A DNA stretch of 64,000 nt from Aphanomyces cochlioides (lineage: Eukaryota > Oomycota > Saprolegniomycetes > Saprolegniales > Verrucalvaceae), in NCBI GenBank assembly GCA_019828595.1, contig JAHQRK010000007.1:1674001-1738000 (forward strand), in the 5' to 3' direction. Below, in pieces: positions 56,605 through 64,000 of the stretch. A program made the position numbers and the translations under genes. How positions within the stretch are numbered: position 1 is the stretch's first letter; each line of letters begins with the position of its first letter. The notes under the pieces are model-generated. The model searched no databases. It was given only the letters and a program-made list of their open reading frames with translations, and had not been told where the DNA came from.

Positions 56605-57673
56605 TTGTATCGTTCTTGTCTTCTCTCTCCACTTATGTCCCTCGTCTCCACTCCATGTGTGACTTCATGCACTTCCGCTTGTCCCTTGATTCTCTCCACG
56701 GAATCCAAGCTTCTTCCTTGCGATGGTCAAAGCATGCCATTGAGTGGTAGTCGCCTCTTCTTCGACCATGATGTCACTTTGATGGCACTGTGGTCCGTCT
56801 CTCGGTGTCTCCTAGTGTGATCCTTGAATCAGGCTTTCCTTCCACGAGCATCTGACCCCTAATGACGCAGGAAAGTTTGATAAAAGGCAAGAGGAACTAG
56901 TTGCAAAGCCATCGACTCGTCACGTTCTCTGCAACTACTCGACCGCTTGACGTGTCTTGCAATCCACACTGCAACGACCAGCACCAGCCGATCTCACTTG
57001 AACCAGATTCCATCAAGAGAGAGAAGGATCGCATTTGACAACAAGTTGAGGACAGCAGCAGCATTACAGTCCCGCCGTCCTTTTCAAGACAGGCCGTGCC
57101 ACAGAGTCAAGTTGTTGATCGCTCTGTACAAATCAGGCCACTCTCCTCCACCGTTGCATCCTCCAACGACGCGAGACGGACTCCTGGATTGCATGAAGTT
57201 GTCATCAAGACCGTCCACTGGACTCCAAGAGGAAGAAACACCGAGGGGAGATTGAATGCGCGGCGTCTTACTGCCATCAGAGATGAACGCTCAACGAGAC
57301 TGTCACCATGGAACGACATTTCTCGCCGTCGCGACGAATTCTGACAGACGTGTATGCAACCAACAAGAAGCGAGAAAGGATGAGTCATCCCACGAGGAGT
57401 ATGCGCTCTCAAAGTGTTGAGATCTCTCTCCTGCGTGGTTTCAATCAAGACGCGGCGTGCATGTTAGCTCCAACCCTTGACACGATCATGCGGCAGACGG
57501 TGCGAGAGCTCTTGTACCTGAACGCAATCAGCAGACTCATCTCAATACCACACGTCCATCGATGGAGGCCGCCGCGTGGGGTGGAATGCTCTACAGTAGA
57601 GATGGCAAAGGTTGTGATCCCATCGCATGCCCCACGGCCTTGGAATGTGTGGAGGAGAACGAAGCTCTTGTAG
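56605..57673. other. Spacer upstream of the truncated copy K
   Basis: About 1.07 kb with no convincing gene. Just before copy K, 57560-57670 may be a degraded counterpart of the START exon that reads RRGWARCIHS in other copies (a PRGVECS-like stretch is seen). The first two START exons were not found. Confidence 0.4.
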
Positions 57674-58375
57674 TCTGGCAACGTCTTCCTCGAGTCCAAC
57701 ACGCCCGGCGTTCTCGACTACTACCACGTCCACATCGGGACGCCGAAAGGAACGCTCCTCGGGCGGCATTTCCGTCAATGGTATCGTCGCGCCATGGTGA
57801 AAACGCTCGCGCATTCCGTCATGAACTTGGCCGAGCATTTTGTCATGCAGCGCATCCGTCTGTCGGTCGTCGCGCAGTTTCATGCGCGGCGGGGCGTCCA
57901 CTACTGCACCAACTGCCTCGTCCGCTTCGCGTGGCTCTCGCCCAAGAAGCAGTGCCGCTGCTGCGGCCGTGTCCTCTGCCACAAATGTGTGCGCCTCTGG
58001 ACTTGGTACAACAAGTCGGCCGTCCAAGTGCCGCTCTGTCCAAACTGCGTCGGGACGCCGCCGTCTCCGCGCCAAAGCGCACTCGCCATTCCGCAGCCGA
58101 TCCCTGTAGCCCGAGACACAAGCACAGGATGGTCGACTCTTCCAGGGAGCACGCTGGCGAACTGCTCCCCGCTGCAGCCGCCGACGCCGCAGCGGTTCTC
58201 GTCGGGCCTTGTCATCAATGGCCAAGACGTCACGCGGCCAGAGAACCGCTGGGAGCGCGGCAATGCGTCGACCATGTCGCTCGATCTACGCCCGTCGTTT
58301 GGCTACGAGAGCAGCCTTGTGAGCGCGGCGTCCGCGCCATCCTCATCGCAAAACCAAGTCGCCTTTAATCCTTAA
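57674..58375 (+). pseudogene. 5'-truncated START-FYVE copy (K)
   Basis: Starts at a good acceptor (TTGTAG before 57674) with SGNVFLESNTPGVLDYYHV, the family's exon 4, and then reads through without introns: LAEHFVMQRIRLSVVAQF, zinc part CTNCLVRFAWLSPKKQCRCC, VLCHKCVRLWTWYN and LCPNC, and a Ser/Pro tail to the stop at 58373. Introns present in the other copies between these exons are missing. Exon 1 and the first START half are not found upstream. Base composition is clearly richer in G and C than in copies D-J. It may be a decayed gene or use an unrecognised 5' exon. A shorter product could start at the ATG at 57794. Confidence 0.65.
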
Positions 58376-58376
58376 C

Positions 58377-59522
58377 TTAACTCTCACTCGACTCGCTCGT
58401 GGACGACGCCGCCGACGCCGTCATGTCGGCGGCCCAGTACTTGCGCAGACACACTTTGGACGGCGCGCAGCATGCCACACAAGCCCGCAGGCGATTGTTC
58501 CCGCTTCCTTGCGTTCCTTCCATGCATGCTTTGCAGACGACGGAGCCACAGACCATGCAGTGGCTCTTGCGACGGAGCAGGGTGAACCTCTTGGAGCATA
58601 CAACGCAGTGGTCGTTGTCCCGCGCCGCCGCCACGACGGCCCGCGGGTCCGAATGCAGTTTCTGCTCGGCGAAGAAGCGCATGACGACCGCGTCGCGGAG
58701 CAAGGCGACGGACGTGGCGAGGCGCTGGAGCCACGTCTTTGTCATCGAGGAGACGGTCGACCGCGTCTGGTGGACGTACGAGATGAAGAAGGAGACGGAA
58801 AGACCGGCGGAAGTCGGCTCGACGATGTAGCCGCAGCGACGAAAGACCATGCGCAGGACATGGAGCGATTCGGGGAGCTCGGCCCAGTTGGGAAGATCGA
58901 CGGATTCCCAAGCGGAGATGCCAATCATGTCGTCGTAGTCGACGTCGTCTTGGGCTTTCGTTGGCGCGACGGAATCGCGCGACCGACGGCGGATGCAATC
59001 GCCGTACTTGAGAAAGACATAATCTCGCGGCGGCAAGTGCGCTTTGGCATTGTGGAGCGCGAGCCAATTGATGGTCAAGCTCTCGGCGGAGTGGGGCATC
59101 GGCGGCACGGCATGGAGCACAACGCCGTCAACGAAATCGCTCGTCAAGAGAGTTTGCATCGTGTCGCGGAAGAGCGCCGTGGAGCGCATGTCCAAGAGCG
59201 CCATGACGTCGAGTAGGTTGAAGCGAGGAAGTTGGATGACGGCTTTGATGGTGAAGACGCGCGGCATGGGCGCAGTTTCCGAGAGGACGACACCAGTGGC
59301 AAGTTTGAGCGAGGATGGCGCCGCCGACGGCAGAAATGGCAGCGCTTGCGTTTCAAGGAGCGCGTTGATGGCGTCGCGGCCGACGTCGCGCATATCGGCT
59401 TCAAACGCGTCGGTCGCATCGCGATTTTGAATCGTTTCTTGACATGGCGAGAGAGCGCCGCCGTGGTGCCGCCGCCTTTGCCGTTGGACGCTGGCGGCTC
59501 TGGAGGGAGAAGCGCTCGCCAA
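58377..59522 (-). CDS. START-FYVE protein, single exon (L)
   Basis: 381 residues without introns. START-like domain: PRVFTIKAVIQLPRFNLLDV, ESLTINWLALHNAKAHLPPR, GISAWESVDLPNWAELPESL and SVSFFISYVHQTRSTVSSMT with the final helix LQRLATSVALLRDAVVMRFF. Zinc domain: CVVCSKRFTLLRRKSHCMVC, VVCKACM and ACVACC. RRKSHC retains a basic cluster and one histidine. It belongs to a second, intron-less subfamily together with M and the triple protein N. Its stop lies one base from that of K on the opposite strand. GC-rich, like its neighbours. Confidence 0.88.
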   Translation of the reverse strand: MASASPSRAASVQRQRRRHHGGALSPCQETIQNRDATDAFEADMRDVGRDAINALLETQALPFLPSAAPSSLKLATGVVLSETAPMPRVFTIKAVIQLPRFNLLDVMALLDMRSTALFRDTMQTLLTSDFVDGVVLHAVPPMPHSAESLTINWLALHNAKAHLPPRDYVFLKYGDCIRRRSRDSVAPTKAQDDVDYDDMIGISAWESVDLPNWAELPESLHVLRMVFRRCGYIVEPTSAGLSVSFFISYVHQTRSTVSSMTKTWLQRLATSVALLRDAVVMRFFAEQKLHSDPRAVVAAARDNDHCVVCSKRFTLLRRKSHCMVCGSVVCKACMEGTQGSGNNRLRACVACCAPSKVCLRKYWAADMTASAASSTSESSES

Positions 59523-59543
59523 GATGGCGATCCTGCCGCTGGT

Positions 59544-60343
59544 TCAGGCACGGCGATGCTCTAGGAGAGGCGGCTGGCCGCAAGACCGACAGAGCCGCGA
59601 TGGAGTCGCCTCTCGACCGTCGCGGATGAGTTTGAACATGGAGCAATCCAAGCAGCAGACGACGCGGCATCGACTGCATTCGACTTTCGGCCGGTCTTCG
59701 TCCATGATGCGGTGGCACAATGTGCATGGGCTCTCTTCTTCGACGGCGTGAAGCGCAAAGAAGGACGGACGGTTGTTCTGGAACGCCAAGAATGACGCCA
59801 GTGTGTCGGGGAGATTGGTCGCCGCCGTGGCCGCCATGCGCCGCGGAACGATTTGCGATCCGCACCGGCAAGCGGCACCCACGGCGACAGCTCGATGCTT
59901 TCCCACACGCACACGACATGGCTTTGGACTTGCGCCGTGTACTGCGCGTAGACGTAGTCGCGGGGACGATCTGTCGACGAATGGAACGCGAGCCAGTGGA
60001 GCGTCAAGGTCTCCGTCACCGAGAGGGTCCTGTCGTGGATGACGAGTCCGTCGAGAACGACGTCCCCGAAGAGACGCACCATGAATTCTTGATACCGCGC
60101 CGTGGTCGACGTATGAAACATGGCGAGGACATCGGCAGGAGAGGCTGCCGGGAGCGCGACACTGGCTTTCACAACGTGGACATTGCCGTTGTGGACGCGC
60201 TCGACGAGTTCTGGCGCACGCCCCGCGTCTTTCGGAACTTCTCGAAGCATCGTCGCTGCATGGTTGCGCGCAGTCTTGACGAGAGATTGCTCCAAGTCGG
60301 CCGAGACGACCGTGCGTCGGAGAAGTTCCTCCGCGACAGTCAT
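59544..60343 (-). CDS. START-FYVE protein with shortened START domain (M)
   Basis: Intron-poor relative of L. N-terminal part: VVKASVALPAASPADVLAMF, ETLTLHWLAFHSSTDRPRDY and VCVWESIELSPW. After this the frame changes. The zinc domain is in another frame: CTLCHRIMDEDRPKVECSRC, VVCCLDCSMFKLI and LCRSC. An intron of about 120 bases from GTGCCG (after SPW) to TTCCAG would join them in phase. Compared with L, some 60 residues of the second START half are absent either way. The usual basic motif is missing (RPKVECSRC). It may be a functional short form or a decaying copy. Confidence 0.65.
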
Positions 60344-60849
60344 GGCGTTTCAAGCACCATGCGAACGCTGCTCAAAGTGGCATCGGCACTCCAAAGTGCG
60401 ATTCTCAGCTCGCTGCCACTCCTTTTCGACGTACAGCCCCAGGAAGCAACCTCTCCGGACCAGAAGACGCCGTCACGTCTCAATGCACTCGAGATGCTTG
60501 AACAGTTCGTCGCCCTCTTCAACTTCTCGCATCTTCCTTGCCGGCGTCATCCTCTCGCAGTGTAGTCAGCACTATCGTGGTGTTGCCAACCTCCTCTGGG
60601 AAAGCCACGTAGATCACAGGGAGGATCCCAGCTTGTTCTTCGCGCCAGGCTGTACACGGCGGTACTCGTCGGCTTGATGGGCTGTCCATGGCGTTAAGGC
60701 GGCCACGAGCCGGAAGACAAGCATCCTCGTCCGGACGTTGCAGTAATGAAGGGCCGTTGAAGATTCGGCTTTCGTCACGAGTCGCCGAGGCGGTGGAGGC
60801 ATCGGTCGTGGGTTTGGCTAACTAACTAGAGGCATTTATTCGTTTGGAA
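60344..60849. other. Spacer between M and N
   Basis: No gene seen. Contains the upstream region of M. Short frames on both strands lack domain features. Confidence 0.45.
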
Positions 60850-63840
60850 TTAAGGAAGGAGTGTGATGCCCTTGGAGGTATCCCGTCGCAAGGGAGGCTG
60901 CGAGTCGACGGTGACGTGGGAGGCGGTGTGGCTGCGAGATTTTCGGTCGGCGGACGACACACTGCAGCAGAGAAAGCACACGCGAGCTTCCCGCACGTCC
61001 GAGCCCTGGAGAAGGTGTTTGCTCGATGAACACTTTTTGCACACGGGCTGCCCACACACGAAGCAGACTTGTTTCGGGCGGAGGAAGTTGAACGACTTGG
61101 CGCAAAGGACACAGTCAGATCGATGGTGGGGTGCAAGGACGTGGCCATTCGTCCGCAAGAGCGCAGAGAGCTGGACGCACAAGACAGCTTCCGAGACGTG
61201 CCGGACACTTCGGGCCAACTTGAGCATCCACGCTTTTGTCGCCGACGACGCTGACGCAATGGGGCAACTCGCTTGGACATGCAATCGAACGCTGCCACCA
61301 TGATTGTCTTCAAAGTAGAAGCCAAACAAATGCATGGTGCGTCGCTCGACAGGGACAGACTGTCCCTTGGGCATGGGTGGATGTGTGGCCAATGCGACGC
61401 TCTGCCACACGGAGAAAGCGTTCGAGTTGTCAAGTCCCATTTGGTTGGCCTTGATGAATACATAGTCGCAGTGCTCTGGCATAGCGCTGGCGCTGTTTGG
61501 ATTGCGGAGGACAAGCCAGTTGACGCTCATATGGTTGAGTGTGTCGAGTCTGGTTTCATGGAGAACGCGGCCGTCGACAAAGAGCGATCCAAAAAGAAGA
61601 CCCATGCCATATCGGTAGCTGTCGGTCGTCTCCATGTTGAAAAAGGCCAAGATGTCTTGAAGGGAATGGGCGCTCATGACCGTACTGCGGATCGTGTAAA
61701 CATCGTCGTCGATGGCTTCGGAAAACTCGACGCCGTACGGGTTGCCTTCGTGCACTGGTCGAAAGTTGCGCCGTTTGAGGAACGGTTGCATCACGCGCGG
61801 ACGAAATGTCGACATTGGGATGGGGTCTGTCGGTCGATTCATCTCCAAGAGTGGAGGTCGGCCTGCTGGTGTGAATGGAGCAGGAGAAGGATCATTCGAA
61901 TTGGAGGAGACACGGAGGGGAGCAGACGTCAGCGACGACGACGATTGTGCCAATTGTGAGCCCTCACTGCTAGCCATTGCACCAATGCAGACGAGGCAAA
62001 CACGGACGTCGACAGCATGGCCTTGTTGAAGCATCGTCGTGGATTCGCAGCACTTGCTGCAAACGGCTTGAGCGCAGATGCAGCAAAAGAGTTGGGACCG
62101 CAAGAGGGAAAAGGTTCGAGTGCACATGTAGCATTGCGTCGCCGAGTCGTTGAACATAAGCATACCGCCGTTGGAAGCGAGAGCTTCCGTGACGCGGTAA
62201 CTCACCATTGTGTCGCAAAGGTGGCCCAGGCAGGAGACAGAGATTTTGGAAATCCACGCGTCAGTCCATGGACTTAATTGCTGATGAGGATGCGACATAA
62301 TGAACGACACAACGAGGTCACGCACACCGCGTCGTTCAAGGACAAAACCCCACAAGGCGCCATGGAGACGTGTGAAGTCCTTGGCACTTGCTCGTGATGT
62401 TGCCCAGCTCTCACTTCCCGGAATCGTCACACTTTGCCATGCAGAGACGCCTTTTGTCTCGGAGAAACGCTCGTGGTAGCGCATGTAGACCAAATCGCAA
62501 GGAGCGGTCGCACCACCATTGCCTTTGAAGATAGACCAGTTCAAAGAGAGGCTGTTGTGGAAGTCCGATGAGAGAACAAACCCTTGGAGGAAGTTTCGAC
62601 CAAAGAGCTGCGACATCAAGAAGTGGTGCTTGTCACGAGCATTCATGGCTAGCATAGAGAGAACGTGGTCGATGTCATACGCAGGAGCAACGAGGACAGC
62701 CTTGAACGTTGTTTCGGACGCTGACACGGTCGAGAAGACTTGAATGCCGTTGGCTTCACGAACGAAAGACATGTTCGTCTCGGCAATAGATATGAGGCGA
62801 TTCACTGCCGCTCGACCAGTTCGGAGGTACTCTGGTACAGTTTCGGGCGTGAGCTTGACGTCACGAGGACCAGATGAGGCAACATCAGTGAATGTCGACG
62901 AGTGGGTTCCTTCAGACGCATTATCCGACGCACTGCAATCCGTGGACGAGTCAGCACTTGAAAGTCCTTGGGTTGTTTCAGCCAAGCACGCAGCACACAC
63001 GTGGTATTCACTTGGGGCACAGCCTTGGACGAGGTAAAATTTACGCACGCACCGAAAGCACTTCGAGGTGGCACAAACACTGCAAAAGAGCGGTGGCCGA
63101 GACTCTGAAAAGTGCTTCGAGCATGTTGTACACGACGGTGTCGGATGGGGACAAGATGTATACAGTGAGAGTTTGGAAAGTAGGAACGAGCTGCAAATGT
63201 ACGAGAGACGACTCAAGCCTCGCAGCCAAACATACAATCGGTTAGCCACAGAAACGGCAGCTGACGGGTCCTTGCAGGGACCTGAAAAGGTCAAGAAGAC
63301 GTGAATACCGCTTGAGCCAAGGTCTTGGACGACAACACCACTATGCGACAGCGGCATTGTTCGTGTGTTGGAATCGAGCATATCGGTCAGTTGCGGGTGG
63401 CTATCCCATGCCGAGACAAACGTGTGGTCATCTACAGCCGTGTTGACTTTGGCGAAGAGTAGATTTCTCGGCGGCTGAGTCGTGTTTGGCTCTGGGATTA
63501 CAAGAGTGTGGATAGACAGTCCATGTCGCGAATAGTGAACTTGCGCATCGATGCAGTCAAAGAGTTCTTCCATGATAAATCGAAAAAGGGGTGCCGATGA
63601 CGTCGATAGAATCGATACGATCGTGTCAAAGTGATTCGGGGCGAGTGTGATCGCGCCTGTCATCGTGTACAAATCGTCCGCGCGTCGGTCGAAGAGTCGC
63701 ACGTTGTCTTTCTCGGCCATGAACGACATGGTCGCTTGGTGACTGAGCAAGAAATCCTTCGTAGTCGCTCCGCATCGAATAAATGACGCTTCCAGCTCCG
63801 GGGAGATCGCGACGTGGCTCATTTGAGTCGATCTGTCCAA
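60850..63840 (-). CDS. Triple START-FYVE protein (N)
   Basis: One open frame of 996 residues with three complete START-FYVE modules in series. Module 1: START about 30-228, zinc 237-285 (CTTCSKHF, CSVC, CFRC, CAAC). Module 2: START about 345-548 (FKAVLVAPAYDIDHVLSMLA; SLSLNWSIFKGNGG; VSAWQSVTIPG), zinc 570-618 (CYMCTRTFSLLRSQLFCCIC, VCSKCC, CLVC). Module 3: START about 690-890 (DVYTIRSTVMSAHSLQDILA; HMSVNWLVLRNPNSA; FSVWQSVALATHP), zinc 910-958 (CVLCAKSFNFLRPKQVCFVC, VCKKC, CFLC). Module spacing is about 335 residues. Ser-rich linkers separate them. Each zinc unit lacks RHHCR. An in-frame Met at residue 7 is an alternative start. Module 3 is closest in layout to gene L. Confidence 0.92.
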   Translation of the reverse strand: MDRSTQMSHVAISPELEASFIRCGATTKDFLLSHQATMSFMAEKDNVRLFDRRADDLYTMTGAITLAPNHFDTIVSILSTSSAPLFRFIMEELFDCIDAQVHYSRHGLSIHTLVIPEPNTTQPPRNLLFAKVNTAVDDHTFVSAWDSHPQLTDMLDSNTRTMPLSHSGVVVQDLGSSGIHVFLTFSGPCKDPSAAVSVANRLYVWLRGLSRLSYICSSFLLSKLSLYTSCPHPTPSCTTCSKHFSESRPPLFCSVCATSKCFRCVRKFYLVQGCAPSEYHVCAACLAETTQGLSSADSSTDCSASDNASEGTHSSTFTDVASSGPRDVKLTPETVPEYLRTGRAAVNRLISIAETNMSFVREANGIQVFSTVSASETTFKAVLVAPAYDIDHVLSMLAMNARDKHHFLMSQLFGRNFLQGFVLSSDFHNSLSLNWSIFKGNGGATAPCDLVYMRYHERFSETKGVSAWQSVTIPGSESWATSRASAKDFTRLHGALWGFVLERRGVRDLVVSFIMSHPHQQLSPWTDAWISKISVSCLGHLCDTMVSYRVTEALASNGGMLMFNDSATQCYMCTRTFSLLRSQLFCCICAQAVCSKCCESTTMLQQGHAVDVRVCLVCIGAMASSEGSQLAQSSSSLTSAPLRVSSNSNDPSPAPFTPAGRPPLLEMNRPTDPIPMSTFRPRVMQPFLKRRNFRPVHEGNPYGVEFSEAIDDDVYTIRSTVMSAHSLQDILAFFNMETTDSYRYGMGLLFGSLFVDGRVLHETRLDTLNHMSVNWLVLRNPNSASAMPEHCDYVFIKANQMGLDNSNAFSVWQSVALATHPPMPKGQSVPVERRTMHLFGFYFEDNHGGSVRLHVQASCPIASASSATKAWMLKLARSVRHVSEAVLCVQLSALLRTNGHVLAPHHRSDCVLCAKSFNFLRPKQVCFVCGQPVCKKCSSSKHLLQGSDVREARVCFLCCSVSSADRKSRSHTASHVTVDSQPPLRRDTSKGITLLP

Positions 63841-64000
63841 CGCGCGTTTGTTCTGCCAATGGTCCCAGTTGGATGTGCTTCAAATAAAGTGGAATTCCCT
63901 TAAATCCACTGAAGGGAGCATCGAGATTGGTAATGCCACCAATTCCCTCATCTAAGTACATCCGCCGTCGCCGCCGTGGAAAAGGTCCAAACCATGAGGT
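63841..64000. other. Upstream edge of the triple gene
   Basis: On the minus strand a frame (63961 to about 63850) reads ITNLDAPFSGFKGIPLYLKH and could be an upstream exon of N: a GT after EQTR and an AG before LEASFIRCG would join in phase 0. The window ends here, so this is unresolved. Confidence 0.25.

Noticed and set aside
57542..58225. Minus-strand frame opposite copy K
   Set aside because: Shadow of the GC-rich FYVE-like coding sequence on the plus strand.
59720..60565. A 281-codon plus-strand frame over gene M
   Set aside because: M has START and zinc motifs on the minus strand; the plus frame has none and lies in GC-rich DNA where long shadow frames are common.
1..64000. CRISPR arrays, tRNA or rRNA genes
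   Set aside because: The short tandem repeats found (9757, 54458, 16683) lack unique spacers; no cloverleaf tRNA or conserved rRNA segment was recognised by eye.

Overview
This window is nuclear DNA of an oomycete, most likely of the Saprolegniales (Aphanomyces or Saprolegnia type). Evidence for this is gene-dense DNA, very short GT-AG introns (about 35-70 nt, often several per gene), eukaryotic genes on both strands (exocyst, kinesin-14, ALG3, DPH2, STE20 kinase), a Tc1/mariner-type transposon, and a large set of START-FYVE lipid-binding genes of the kind expanded in oomycetes. The organism call is inference from gene content; no rRNA or marker gene is present.

Layout. 1-7.3 kb: a broken short-chain dehydrogenase (SDR) fragment beside an intact SDR, a HORMA-domain meiotic-type gene, glutamate decarboxylase, a gene with two calponin-homology (CH) domains, and a mitochondrial FAM210/DUF1279-type gene. 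7.8-13.4 kb: three START-FYVE genes (one +, two -). 13.8-17.3 kb: a mobile-element island with a mariner-like element carrying one nonsense codon, two related foldback/MITE-like elements and a further repeat. 17.3-40.7 kb: mostly single-copy housekeeping genes: RING-H2 E3 ligase, PH-domain protein, dynamin/EHD-like membrane GTPase, tetraspan-like protein, SEC15, STE20 kinase with CRIB and RhoGAP domains, kinesin-14, ALG3 apparently spliced to a DUF2470 domain, a secreted trypsin-like protease, DPH2 and a possible TPX2-like gene. 41-63.8 kb: the main START-FYVE cluster, with seven tandem + strand genes, one 5'-truncated + strand copy, then three - strand genes. The last of these encodes three START-FYVE modules in one 996-residue reading frame.

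The 14 START-FYVE loci share a plan: a START-like lipid-transfer domain, a zinc-binding FYVE-like domain near the C-terminus and a divergent tail. The multi-intron members keep introns at matching positions. The FYVE domains keep most zinc cysteines but lack the usual RHHCR phosphoinositide pocket, so classical PI3P binding is doubtful. Two sequence modules recur ahead of unrelated genes: CCAAT boxes about 30-35 nt apart, and pairs of the palindrome ATCCGGAT or its half. They look like shared promoter elements.

All exon limits were read by eye from splice consensus and reading-frame continuity. Gene ends are firmer than internal exon edges.
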